Assembly: GCA_934465295.1 (NCBI GenBank)
Contig: CAKSKU010000007.1
Coordinates: 1-64,000 of the forward strand
DNA: 64,000 nt
Direction: 5' to 3'
From: an uncultured Oscillospiraceae bacterium
GTDB lineage: Bacteria; Bacillota; Clostridia; Oscillospirales; Ruminococcaceae
Shown one piece after another: positions 39,508-48,421 of this stretch; position 1 is the stretch's first letter, and every line of letters starts with the position of its first letter. The position numbers and the translations under genes were made by a program. The notes beneath the pieces were generated by a model. It was not told the origin of the DNA, searched no databases, and worked only from the letters and a program-made list of their open reading frames with translations.

Positions 39508-39687
39508 AATAAATACCTCTCTTTGATTCACCGCAAATGCGGAGTATTTGCATTATTATTCCGTTTTTTTGAGCCTATATTCATATCAGCCGCCGTGCGC
39601 ATCGTATCGGCTGTGAGATCGGCTCGCCCAATCGGTTAGCAGATGCTAACTAAAATTTATTATAGCATACCTCCTATAAAATTGCAA
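39508..39687 (-). promoter_or_regulatory. Promoter and structured leader of eno
   Basis: Minus strand TTGCAA (39687-39682), 17-bp spacer, TATAAT (39664-39659). The about 145-nt leader contains GTTAGCATCTGCTAAC (a stem-loop) and GCCGATCTCACAGCCGAT followed by GGCGGC, which could fold alternatively. No known riboswitch motif is recognised. Confidence 0.6.
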
Positions 39688-39848
39688 GTGACAGAACGCA
39701 CGATATTTTTTCTGCCGATTTATTGATGGTGAACAAATACATACCTAACTTTGGGATATTGAGAATATGCCGAAAAATCAGCTATTCTGCGTTATTTTTC
39801 AGCTTTGGGGCTTATAAAAATTCAGTCTCGGCTAAATGATTTTATTGT

Positions 39849-40705
39849 GAATTCGGAATGCGGAATTATTGTATAGCTCAACTTTGTTTGAGTGATGCGA
39901 AGCCAACCAAAGTTTACGTCCACGCTTTTCAAAGGGTGGCAGGGGTCGAGGGGACAGCGTCCCTCGTCGCTCTCCGCAGAGAGCGAAATTCCCTAAACTA
40001 ACAGTTAATGCATCGCCGCAACAGAAAAATCACTAACAGCTAAAAAGGCGCAATTCACACTAAAAAAGGTTAAATGAAATATGATAAGTATAGTTTCATA
40101 AACCTAAATGTGAATTGCGCCATTCTGTTTTCCTCAAAAATCTATCCTTGAAGCGAAAATCTACGAACGAAGTGAGTGGATTTGAAGCTTCAACGCTATA
40201 TGAATGATAAAACGCAGTATGAACAGCGATGGAGTATGTCAGTAAACACAACAAATTTCTCGTCAGTTGCGGATTCAATATCTGACCTTACGTTAAAATG
40301 TCTTTTTGCCGTTCATATCCCACTTCGCCGCCGTTCAAACGTTGTCGGCATAAAATGCTTATCGCTTTCGCTCTGCGCATTTTATGCCGAGGATAGTTTA
40401 TTTGAAGAAAAAAGAATTGGCGCAATTCACGTTATTGGTTTTACGAACTTTATTTTTCATAGTTCGTTTACCATATTTCGTGTGAATTGCGCCATTTTCA
40501 GCTGTTAGTGATTTCGCTATTGCTGCAATACCTTTAGCCATAGTTTAAGGGATTTCGCTCTCTGCGGAGAGCGAAGGGGGACGCTGTCCCCTCAACCCCT
40601 GCCACCCTTTAAAAAGCGTGGACGTAAACTTCGATTGGCTTCGCATCACTCATACAAATGTAAGCTCTGCAAATAATTCCGCATTCCGAATTCCGAATTC
40701 CGAAT
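39849..40705. repeat. Composite long inverted repeat, copy 3
   Basis: About 857 bp. GAATTCGGAATGCGG units at the left end and tandem ATTCCGAATTCCG units at the right end. Outer arms: CAAAGTTTACGTCCACGCTT (about 39908) and AGCGTGGACGTAAACTTCGA (about 40614). Inner hairpins at about 40046-40123 and 40418-40492. Core ATCTACGAACGAAGTGAGTG at about 40160, same orientation as copy 1. The right end runs into the metA stop codon. Confidence 0.8.
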
Positions 40706-41635
40706 TTAAAAAGCAACCTTTTCCAACTTCTCAAGGTCATAAGGTGTTTCCTGATATACGCAATAGTTGAGCCAGTTGCTGAACATAAGGTTTGCGTGAC
40801 AGCGCCATGTGAAATTCGGCGGCTGTGACGGGTCGTTATACGGGAAATAGTGTGCAGGAACGCTTATATTCAGACCCTTATCGAGGTCACGGAAATACTC
40901 GTTTTTCAGCGTGAACCTATCGTACTCGCTGTGACCCGTGACAAAGAAAAACCGTTCGTTTTTATCCGCAATGATATGCACTCCCGATTCCTTTGACGAG
41001 GTGAGTATTTTCAGTGCGCTGACCTTTTCTATATCCTCTCTGCGGACTTCCGTATGGCGAGAATGCGGGACATAAAAGGTCTCGTCGAAGCCTCTTACGA
41101 GGGGATGATTTGCGACTTCGACTTTGTGCGGAAAAATTCCGAACATTTTCCTCGGCAGCTCATACTTCGGTATGCCGAAATGATAGTAAAGCCCTGCCTG
41201 CGCAGCCCAGCAGATATGGAACGTTGAAAAGACGTGCGTTTTCGACCACTCCATTATCTCACAAAGCTCTCTCCAGTAGTCGACCTCCTCGAACGGCATC
41301 TGCTCCACGGGCGCACCTGTTATGATAAGCCCGTCAAAACGCTGATCCTTCACGTCCTCAAACGTCTTGTAAAACTTGATAAGATGCTCCTGCGAGGTGT
41401 TTTTCGACTTATGGCTCGCAGTCTGGAGCAGCTCGATATCGACTTGGATAGGCGTATTGGAGAGCAGGCGGAGTATCTGCGTTTCCGTTTCAATTTTTTT
41501 CGGCATAAGGTTAAGTATCGCTATCTTAAGCGGACGGATATCCTGTCTGTCCGCCTTTCCGCTCGGCATTACGAAGATGTTTTCGTTGTTCAGCACGGAA
41601 AAAGCAGGCAGGTTATCGGGTATTTTTATAGGCAT
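40706..41635 (-). CDS. metA: Homoserine O-acetyltransferase (MetA type)
   Basis: 309 residues. Activates homoserine for methionine synthesis. MPIKIPDNLPAFSVLNNENI opening, catalytic Cys in FHICWAAQAGLYYHFGIPKY, His in TGHSEYDRFTL with the following Glu, and ILNLMPKKIETETQILRLLS. The acyl-CoA selectivity segment reads TGAPVEQMPFEEVDYW with Glu where the succinyl-specific enteric form has Gly, pointing to acetyl-CoA as donor. No SAM riboswitch or T-box precedes it: the lipoprotein gene ends 24 bp upstream. The stop codon lies against the composite repeat. Confidence 0.92.
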   Translation of the reverse strand: MPIKIPDNLPAFSVLNNENIFVMPSGKADRQDIRPLKIAILNLMPKKIETETQILRLLSNTPIQVDIELLQTASHKSKNTSQEHLIKFYKTFEDVKDQRFDGLIITGAPVEQMPFEEVDYWRELCEIMEWSKTHVFSTFHICWAAQAGLYYHFGIPKYELPRKMFGIFPHKVEVANHPLVRGFDETFYVPHSRHTEVRREDIEKVSALKILTSSKESGVHIIADKNERFFFVTGHSEYDRFTLKNEYFRDLDKGLNISVPAHYFPYNDPSQPPNFTWRCHANLMFSNWLNYCVYQETPYDLEKLEKVAF

Positions 41636-41659
41636 TTCGGGAGATCCTCTCTTGTCAAA

Positions 41660-42175
41660 TTATTGCTGTGCGTTCGTGAGCGCAGTATCAGCCTGAACCC
41701 GATCGCTCGGGACGGCAGGGATATCGGAAAGGTCGAGCAGCGGCGATGTCACGGAGCTTTCGGTCTTTTCCATATTCGGGGCGCAGGTGACGGTCTGTTC
41801 GCCCTCCTCGGGTTCGCTTTTCGGCACTGTCGTAACGGCAGTTTCAGCCTGTCCTGCAGTCTCCTTTGAAACGGCGGTGACACGCTCCATTGTCGGCACT
41901 GTTTCGGTCTCTTCCTTGGAAACGGCAGTATCACGCTCCATTCCGCCCATAGTCCGAGCGGCTTCCTCACGGATAGACGACTCCATTTCGTGCAGCGATG
42001 AGATATACTCGCTGTAAGTCTCGGGGCGTGATGTTTCGACCGAAGTGACCGTTGTAAGCACGGCAGCTTTATTCGTTGCGGTCTGTCTCGGGGCGTTGGA
42101 GGGATAGTAATCCATACAGCCCGTAAGCGATATTGCCGCAAAAATTGTCAGAAAAAGTAAAAGTAATTTCTTCAT
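41660..42175 (-). CDS. Small Thr/Glu-rich lipoprotein
   Basis: 171 residues. Lipobox LTGC with lipidated Cys20. The mature region is low complexity, rich in Thr, Val, Glu and Ser, with an imperfect internal repeat (MERDTAVSKEETETVPTMER then VTAVSKETAGQAETAVTTVP). A short helix SEYISSLHEMESSIREEAAR precedes it. No fold is recognised; it is likely a surface-exposed flexible lipoprotein. 24 bp before metA on the same strand, so possibly in one transcript, though functional linkage is doubtful. Confidence 0.65.
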   Translation of the reverse strand: MKKLLLLFLTIFAAISLTGCMDYYPSNAPRQTATNKAAVLTTVTSVETSRPETYSEYISSLHEMESSIREEAARTMGGMERDTAVSKEETETVPTMERVTAVSKETAGQAETAVTTVPKSEPEEGEQTVTCAPNMEKTESSVTSPLLDLSDIPAVPSDRVQADTALTNAQQ

Positions 42176-42209
42176 AATGATTCTATTATATCACAGCTTG
42201 ACAGTTATT

Positions 42210-42767
42210 TCAAGGGTTATTTCCGATAAAACCGTACTTTCCCCATTTTGCGAAAGTCCTGTAGCCAAGCTTTGCATACCAGTCGGCAACGCCCGTATAG
42301 TGAATGTAGCTGACATCAAAGCCCTCGTCGACAAGTATTTCCGTCACCCTCGCAACCATTGCAAGACCTATTCCCCTTCGGCGGAATTCGGGAACAGTCC
42401 CAACGCAGCCCGGACCTCCGACCCTTATTTTGCACCCGTTCACGATATGCTCGCCCATATCATCAACAATGCAGAAGCTTGCGATCTCTCCGCCGCAGTA
42501 ACCGCAGTACACTCTTCCGCCGTCAAAAAACTGCACCCAGTCTTTGTCTACTTTTTCGACCGCTTCTCTGAGTACATCGGCTTCACCATTATAAAAGCCG
42601 AAAGAAATATCCTCACCAAAGTCTTTTTTATATGTGAAATTTTTATCCCTGAGCGGAAGAAGCATCTCCTCATATACTGCGTCTTCGGGCAAATTTTTTT
42701 CACTCCCGAAAAAATTCGGGTACATACTGTTGAAGAGTTTGATGCCGTCAATATTCACAATATTCAT
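42210..42767 (-). CDS. GNAT-family N-acetyltransferase
   Basis: 185 residues. The acetyl-CoA binding motif is GCVGTVPEFRRRGIGLAMVA (about 131-150; R-R-x-G-I-G), followed by DVSYIHYTGVADWYAKLGYR. The N-terminal about 120 residues are an additional domain with GGRVYCGYCGGEIASFCIVD, not a standard GNAT part. Substrate unknown. Start ATG at 42767 follows AAAGGAG. Separated by a terminator from the HD gene upstream. Confidence 0.82.
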   Translation of the reverse strand: MNIVNIDGIKLFNSMYPNFFGSEKNLPEDAVYEEMLLPLRDKNFTYKKDFGEDISFGFYNGEADVLREAVEKVDKDWVQFFDGGRVYCGYCGGEIASFCIVDDMGEHIVNGCKIRVGGPGCVGTVPEFRRRGIGLAMVARVTEILVDEGFDVSYIHYTGVADWYAKLGYRTFAKWGKYGFIGNNP

Positions 42768-42796
42768 TTTTCACAGCTCCTTTTCTGCAAAAATAA

Positions 42797-42826
42797 AGCC
42801 GTTTCCGAAGTCAATCAGAAACGGCT
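42797..42826 (-). terminator. Terminator after the HD gene
   Basis: AGCCGTTTC (42797-42805) / GAAACGGCT (42818-42826), perfect 9-bp stem, followed on the minus strand by TTATTTTTG. Confidence 0.82.
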
Positions 42827-42848
42827 GATCTTTTTGATCTTATGTAGG

Positions 42849-43388
42849 TCATTCGGCTTTGAGCTTTCTGCGGAAGATCCTTCTGCCAACATTTTCGTGC
42901 AGCTTTGCCCAAAGATTTGATGTTACCTCCATTGCTCCGCAGAGCTTATCGGTGAAAACAATAACGAGCGTTTCACGATATCTCGGAAGTGCGCAGAGAT
43001 TGAGCGGAAACATGTGCTTTTCAATGATATCGCTTTCGAGCGCAGAAACATAAAAGTATTTCTGAGCATTTTCGAGCGAGGTCTTTGCGTGGGTGAAGCC
43101 GTGCAGGCGCTCACCCTCGGCAGGCTTATGCGTATGCCAGTCATAGAGGAAAAGGTCGTGCAGAAGTCCTGCCCTTGCGCCTGCTCTCTGGTTGAGGTTG
43201 AAAAGCTTGCATATCTTATAGTTGAAATAGGAAACATTCAGACAATGCTGAAAACAGGTCGTTCTGCCGTGGTGGGTGTAATTTTCCATCTGACGGACAA
43301 CGCTGCTTTCGAGGAGGTCGGCAACGAGTGTATAGTATTCGCTGTCTTTATTTTCGAGGTCTGCCTTGAAACAAATGGCTTTTAACAT
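42849..43388 (-). CDS. HD-domain phosphohydrolase
   Basis: 179 residues from the ATG at 43388 (AAGGCAAGG upstream); the frame extends upstream without start signals. HD-type metal site: RTTCFQHCLNVSYFNYKICK (first His), AGLLHDLFLYDWH (HD), HGFTHAKTSLENA and IIEKHMFPLN, giving the H...HD...H...H...D pattern of broader HD phosphohydrolases. Homologues of this form occur throughout Clostridia; substrate unknown. Oriented divergently from the dcw cluster. Confidence 0.82.
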   Translation of the reverse strand: MLKAICFKADLENKDSEYYTLVADLLESSVVRQMENYTHHGRTTCFQHCLNVSYFNYKICKLFNLNQRAGARAGLLHDLFLYDWHTHKPAEGERLHGFTHAKTSLENAQKYFYVSALESDIIEKHMFPLNLCALPRYRETLVIVFTDKLCGAMEVTSNLWAKLHENVGRRIFRRKLKAE

Positions 43389-43802
43389 CGTACCTTGCCT
43401 TTCATAAGCTGAGGAAAAACCACTTTGCCCCACTTTGGAAAGGGCTTTCCCATATATCGTATCGTAAATGTATTCAATTTTATTCCTGCCGTGAGCAATT
43501 TTTGCTGAAGCTGCACATTTTAAACGTTTAATATTTGAAAAACACAAACTTTTATCGGCATTTCCTTAATTATATATTAATATAGCCGCATATACAATTG
43601 CTTTTTTAAACATAATTTTTAAACTTTCTATTAATTCAACTGTTGAAATTGCCAAAAATGATATTTTTACCTATTTAAGAGAGTACCGCTGTGGAAAAAC
43701 CTTTTATCCCCCTATCATATTTTTCTGCCTTCCATTAGTAAAAATGCACTAATTATCTCTTGAAATTTATCCGAAAATTTCAGAAGAAAGTTTTTTCAAA
43801 GG
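43389..43802. other. Gene-free AT-rich intergenic region before mraZ
   Basis: No gene or RNA recognised. Short AT-rich runs, several homopolymer tracts and one CTGTGGAAAAACC near 43690. Confidence 0.5.
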
Positions 43803-43876
43803 TTGCAAATCAATTGAAGATGGTGTATAATATCATTAAAGTGGTGAAATGTCCCACAAAGTGGGTCTGAGTGGTG
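43803..43876 (+). promoter_or_regulatory. mraZ/dcw promoter and MraZ-box repeats
   Basis: TTGCAA (43803-43808), 17-bp spacer, TATAAT (43826-43831). Directly downstream, GTGG(T/G) units occur in 10-bp phase at 43841, 43861 and 43871, with a degenerate one (GTCC) at 43851. MraZ regulators bind such 10-bp-spaced repeats near their own promoter, so this is the likely autoregulatory operator. Further GTGGAAA motifs lie at about 43928, 43991 and 44014. Confidence 0.75.
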
Positions 43877-44051
43877 AATTTCCACCGTGTTTTCCACACT
43901 GTGTTGAAAACTGATGTGTAAAAATGTGTGGAAAACGTGCAAAACCTGACCCAAAATACCGAATATAACGGTATTTCGACAGATAAAAATGTGGAAAACC
44001 TTTTGAAAACGATGTGGAAAGGCGGTGAAGAACTTGGGCGGAAACTCTTTG

Positions 44052-44462
44052 ATGGGTACTTATGAACATACTATTGACGTTAAGGGCAGAATGGCTTTCC
44101 CCACAAAGCTCCGTGAACGCCTCGGTCTCAGCTTCATCGTCACTATCGGTCTCGACCGCTGCCTTTATGTATTTTCCGAAGAGGAATGGGAAAACTTTAC
44201 CGAAAAGCTCAAAACGCTCACGGGCGAAAAGGCTCGTTCCGCAAAGCTTTTCATCGTAAGAGCCTGTCCTGTTGAACCCGACAAGCAGGGACGTATCCTC
44301 ATTCCGCAGCAGCTCCGTGAATATGCAGGGCTTGACCATGATGTCACCGTTCTCGGCGTTATCGACCGTGCGGAGATCTGGGACAGCGCACGTTTCAACG
44401 CAATGAGCGAATCCATCTCGGAAGAAATGCTTTCGGACGCTCTTTCGGACATTGCATTTTAA
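44052..44462 (+). CDS. mraZ: Transcriptional regulator MraZ
   Basis: 136 residues from the ATG at 44052; in-frame GTG (44025) and TTG (44034) starts would add up to nine residues. Two SpoVT/AbrB-like DXXXR repeats are visible: GTYEHTIDVKGRMAFPTKLR (D-x-K-G-R) and VEPDKQGRILIPQQLREYAG (D-x-x-G-R). It forms ring-shaped oligomers that bind the repeats upstream and control the dcw cluster. First gene of the cluster, 12 bp before rsmH. Confidence 0.94.
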   Translation: MGTYEHTIDVKGRMAFPTKLRERLGLSFIVTIGLDRCLYVFSEEEWENFTEKLKTLTGEKARSAKLFIVRACPVEPDKQGRILIPQQLREYAGLDHDVTVLGVIDRAEIWDSARFNAMSESISEEMLSDALSDIAF

Positions 44463-44474
44463 GGAGATCGGCTT

Positions 44475-45398
44475 ATGAGTTTTTCACATATTTCAGTTAT
44501 GCTTGACGAATGTATCGAAGGTCTTGACATCAAGCCCGACGGCATTTATATAGACGGCACGTGCGGCGGCGCAGGACATTCCTGTGAGATCGCAAAGCGG
44601 CTGACAGACGGCGGCAGGCTTATCGGCATCGACCGTGACCCCGACGCTGTCGCTGCGGCGACCGAAAGGCTCGCACCATATAACGCAATTGTCAAAAAGG
44701 GAAATTTCTCCGATATGAAGGCTATTGCTGCTGAAGAAAACGTTGACAGAGTTGACGGGATCTTGCTCGACCTCGGCGTTTCATCGCACCAGCTTGACAC
44801 GCTCGAACGGGGATTTTCCTACCACGGCGACGCTCCGCTCGATATGAGAATGTCGCAGAGCGGCGTTTCCGCAAGGGATATCGTCAACGAAGCTCCCTAC
44901 GAAGAACTCCGCAGGATATTCTGGGAATACGGCGAAGAAAAATTCTCCCCGAGGATCGCAGATACTATTGTAAAAAAACGTGCGGACAAGCCTATCGAAA
45001 CTACCTCCGAGCTTGCCGACATTATCTGCTCGTCCATTCCGGCAAAATTCAGGCGTGAAAAAAATCCGTGCAAAAAGTCTTTTCAGGCTTTGAGAATAGC
45101 CGTAAACTGCGAGCTGGACGAGCTTGACAAGGCTCTTGACGACGGTTTTGAAATGCTTAACAGCGGCGGCAGATTTGCGATAATCACTTTTCACTCGCTC
45201 GAAGACAGAATAGTCAAGCAGCGTTTTGCAAGCTTCTGCACAGGCTGTACCTGCCCTCCCGATTTCCCCCAGTGTATATGCGGAAAGAAGCCGAGGGGAA
45301 AGCTCGTCAACCGAAAGCCGATAGAGGCGACCCCCGAGGAGCTTGAACACAATAAAAGAAGTCACAGTGCAAAGCTTCGCATTATCGAGAAGCTTTGA
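44475..45398 (+). CDS. rsmH: 16S rRNA (cytosine-1402-N4)-methyltransferase
   Basis: 307 residues. SAM-dependent N4-methylation of C1402 in the ribosomal P-site. HISVMLDECIEGLDIKPDGI, IDGTCGGAGHSCEIAKRL (SAM site), GIDRDPDAV, VDGILLDLGVSSHQLDTLER, GFSYHGDAPLDMRMSQSG and the C-terminal RLVNRKPI-type block LVNRKPIEATPEELEHNKRS are all present. Start after AAGGAGATCGG. Standard second gene of a dcw cluster. Confidence 0.95.
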   Translation: MSFSHISVMLDECIEGLDIKPDGIYIDGTCGGAGHSCEIAKRLTDGGRLIGIDRDPDAVAAATERLAPYNAIVKKGNFSDMKAIAAEENVDRVDGILLDLGVSSHQLDTLERGFSYHGDAPLDMRMSQSGVSARDIVNEAPYEELRRIFWEYGEEKFSPRIADTIVKKRADKPIETTSELADIICSSIPAKFRREKNPCKKSFQALRIAVNCELDELDKALDDGFEMLNSGGRFAIITFHSLEDRIVKQRFASFCTGCTCPPDFPQCICGKKPRGKLVNRKPIEATPEELEHNKRSHSAKLRIIEKL

Positions 45399-45421
45399 AA
45401 AGATAAAGAGAAGGATAAAAA

Positions 45422-45895
45422 ATGAACAGAGGAAATGCAGCATACGATCTTTCAAAATATGAAAATGCAGCGCCCAAGCTTACGGACGGCGAAAAGTCGA
45501 AGATAGTTGTCCGCAGGGCAAAGCCGAAGCCGACCGCCTCAGCGCCGAAAATACTCATAACCGCAGTTATGGCGGTGCTTGTTCTGAGCCTTGTGGTCTA
45601 TCCGAAGGTTCAGCAGGCGACCGTAATGTCCGATATCAACAAGCTCAACGAACAGGTGATGATACTCGAGAGTGAAAATGTCCGTATGCAGACCGCTATC
45701 GAGAGCAAGTCCGCACTCAAAGCCGTTGAGGATTACGCAGTTGACGTTCTCGGTATGCAGAAGCTTGACAAATCGCAGATAGAATATCTCAGCATCGAAA
45801 ACGGCAACGTCATCGATATTCCCGAAGAGAACGAAAACTTTTTTGTAAAGATAAAGCACTCGTTTGAAAGTTTTCTGGAATATCTGCGAGGATAA
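45422..45895 (+). CDS. ftsL: FtsL-type divisome protein
   Basis: 157 residues. A cytoplasmic basic N-terminus of about 42 residues, one membrane helix (ILITAVMAVLVLSLVVYP, about 43-60), then a coiled coil (SDINKLNEQVMILESENVRM, about 70-89). After it, AVEDYAVDVLGMQKLDKSQI is the conserved FtsL/DivIC-like motif (ends with L-G-M-x-K). It bridges FtsQ and the transpeptidase in septal peptidoglycan assembly. Identification rests on topology and position between rsmH and the penicillin-binding protein gene. Start after GAAGGATAAAA. Confidence 0.82.
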   Translation: MNRGNAAYDLSKYENAAPKLTDGEKSKIVVRRAKPKPTASAPKILITAVMAVLVLSLVVYPKVQQATVMSDINKLNEQVMILESENVRMQTAIESKSALKAVEDYAVDVLGMQKLDKSQIEYLSIENGNVIDIPEENENFFVKIKHSFESFLEYLRG

Positions 45896-46081
45896 TCAAA
45901 TAGAATTTTACAGCAGACTTTTGTGAACAAGCCTATTTTCCCGAAAAATCTGCTGCTGCAACAGGGTTGTACCGTTAAAAAATGGGTGCAGCCCGTATTT
46001 TGCTAAATAATACTATTTTTATTCAGGAAATAGTACCTGCCGAACATTCCCCTCTTGCCCCTTTGGAAAGGAAGATCAAAC

Positions 46082-48370
46082 TTGTCGCTGAAACCAACCA
46101 ATCCCATGAAAAAGAAGCTTAATCTTGCCATTTTCCCTGCAATGATAATCTTTTCCGTTATCATCGTGGTGAACCTTTTCGGTATATCCATCACCAACAA
46201 TGGCAAATATCAGGCTATGGCGAACAACAACCAGTTCCAAAGCACGGTCGTGAACGCCAACCGAGGTTCGATATATGATGCGAACGGAAAGATCCTCGCC
46301 CAGTCTGCGACCGTTTATTCGATCATTCTTAACCCGAACAGACTTAACGATGCGGATAATGAAAAGATAGTGGAGGAAACGGGCAAGACCGAGCGTCAGC
46401 GTCAGATAGATGCCTGCGTGACGATACTTACCGAAGAGCTTGACAACGTTACCGCCGGTGAGATACAGAAAAAGCTCTCCGACCTCAATTCAAAATGGTC
46501 GCTCGTTGCGAAGAGGATAGAAAAGCCTATCGCCGACAAGATACTTCTCCGTGCATCGGACGAGGGACTCGGCGACCTCATCTACACCAATGTTGACACA
46601 AGGCGATACTATCCGCAGGGAACGCTTGCAGCTTCCGTTATCGGCTTCACCAACTATGAGGGTGACGGCGTTTACGGCGTTGAATCCTACTACAATGATT
46701 ACCTCAAAGGCGTTGACGGAAAGATAATCTCCGCCGTTGATGCGAACGGCAACGAAATGCCTTACAAAAACGACAAGATATACGATTCGCAGGACGGAAA
46801 CTCGCTGTATCTCACACTTGATATGACGCTCCAGTATTACGTTGAAAAATATCTTGAACAGGCTGTTGTCGAAAACAACGTTCAGGAACGTGCCTGCGCT
46901 ATCATTATGGACGTTAACACGGGAGCTATAAAGGCTATGGCTACTGTCGAAGGCTTTGACCTCAACGACAGAAACTCCATTTACTCAAAGAAAGACCTCA
47001 ACTATCTTTCGGGACTTGAGGGAACGCCGGAATATGACGAAGAATATGCTTCCCTCCGTGAAAAACAGTGGAAAAACAAAGCCGTTACCGAGCTTTACAA
47101 CCCGGGTTCGGTATTCAAGGTAGTAACAGGTTCGGCGGCTCTCGAGGAAGGTGCGATCACGCTCGATTCGACCTTCACCTGCAATCAGGCAATCGATGTC
47201 GCAGGTCAGATAATCCACTGCTGGTCGAGATATTCCCACGGCACGCAGGACTTCACCACGGCTATGACGAACTCCTGCAACCCTGCTTTCATTCAGATAG
47301 GTCAGGCACTCGGCAAGGAAAAATTCTGCAAGTATTTTGAAGCCTTCGGACTTACCGAACCTACGGGCATCGACCTCCCCGGCGAAGCGGACAGCATTTA
47401 TGTAAAGCCCGACAATATGGGTCCCGTTGAGCTTGCTTCAAGCTCGTTCGGTCAGACAAGCAAGATCACGCCTATCCAGATGATAACCGCTTATGCGGCT
47501 GTTGTAAACGGCGGATACCTCGTTACCCCTTACGTTGTCAGCAAGATAGTTGACACGAACGGAAATGTTATAAAGACTACCGAGACCTCGATAAAGCGTC
47601 AGGTCATTTCCGAGGAGACCTCCGCACAGATGCGTCAGGTGCTTGAATCCGTTGTAAACAACAAGGGCGGCTCAAACGCTTATATCAAGGGCTACTCCAT
47701 CGGCGGAAAATCGGGTACTTCCGAAAAGATCGACAAGATGAACCAGACGGGCGAATCCGATCTTTACGTTTCTTCCTACTGCGGCTTTGCCCCTGCGAAC
47801 GACCCCGATATCATTATGCTCGTAATGGTAGACGAACCGACCGCAAGGGATCAGAATGGCTCGCTCATGTACTACGGAAGCGTTGTTGCCAGCCCTGTTG
47901 TATCGAATACCTTCAAGGAAGCTCTCCCCTACCTTGGCTACTACCCCGAATACACCGATGATGAGCTCGAAGAGCTTGGCGTTACCGTTCCGAACGTTGA
48001 GGGTCAGACTCCCGATGCCGCAGGCTCTACGCTTGAAGCACTCGATCTCCAGTACACTGTTATCGGTGACGGCGAATATGTCACCGCTCAGATACCGACA
48101 AGGGGAAGCTCGCTCCGCCGAAACGGAAAGGTCATACTCTACACCGAGGATAACCCCGAGACCGATTATACGACCGTTCCGAACATTATCGGAATGTCGC
48201 TTTCGGACGTAAACTATACACTCACTCAGGCTGACCTTAACTTCAAGGCAGGCGACGGCGCATCGAGCCACGCAGGTGCGGTCGCACACAGCCAGAACTA
48301 CGCCGAGGGCGACATCGTGCCAAAGGGTACTATCATCGAAGTTTATTTCATCATCAAAGACGAGGGATAA
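46082..48370 (+). CDS. Class B penicillin-binding protein with two PASTA domains
   Basis: 762 residues from a TTG at 46082, nine bases after AAAGGA; the first ATG (46106) is too far from it. One membrane helix (about 13-36), dimerisation domain (about 45-225), transpeptidase domain with SxxK GSVFKV (Ser about 343), SxN in TNSCNPAF and KSGTSEK, then two PASTA repeats (VTVPNVEGQTPDAAGSTLEA; TTVPNIIGMSLSDVNYTLTQ). Cross-links septal peptidoglycan with FtsW. The PASTA tail suits PBP2X/SpoVD. No sporulation context visible, so division function is most likely. 186 bp leader region after ftsL. Confidence 0.92.
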   Translation: MSLKPTNPMKKKLNLAIFPAMIIFSVIIVVNLFGISITNNGKYQAMANNNQFQSTVVNANRGSIYDANGKILAQSATVYSIILNPNRLNDADNEKIVEETGKTERQRQIDACVTILTEELDNVTAGEIQKKLSDLNSKWSLVAKRIEKPIADKILLRASDEGLGDLIYTNVDTRRYYPQGTLAASVIGFTNYEGDGVYGVESYYNDYLKGVDGKIISAVDANGNEMPYKNDKIYDSQDGNSLYLTLDMTLQYYVEKYLEQAVVENNVQERACAIIMDVNTGAIKAMATVEGFDLNDRNSIYSKKDLNYLSGLEGTPEYDEEYASLREKQWKNKAVTELYNPGSVFKVVTGSAALEEGAITLDSTFTCNQAIDVAGQIIHCWSRYSHGTQDFTTAMTNSCNPAFIQIGQALGKEKFCKYFEAFGLTEPTGIDLPGEADSIYVKPDNMGPVELASSSFGQTSKITPIQMITAYAAVVNGGYLVTPYVVSKIVDTNGNVIKTTETSIKRQVISEETSAQMRQVLESVVNNKGGSNAYIKGYSIGGKSGTSEKIDKMNQTGESDLYVSSYCGFAPANDPDIIMLVMVDEPTARDQNGSLMYYGSVVASPVVSNTFKEALPYLGYYPEYTDDELEELGVTVPNVEGQTPDAAGSTLEALDLQYTVIGDGEYVTAQIPTRGSSLRRNGKVILYTEDNPETDYTTVPNIIGMSLSDVNYTLTQADLNFKAGDGASSHAGAVAHSQNYAEGDIVPKGTIIEVYFIIKDEG

Positions 48371-48421
48371 TAAATCGGTAAGCCGAAAAGGGCTTATTGC
48401 AAAAACGAAAGGCGGTTTTTT

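Noticed and set aside
41636..41660. SAM riboswitch or T-box before metA
   Set aside because: Only 24 bp separates it from the preceding gene; no room and no motif.
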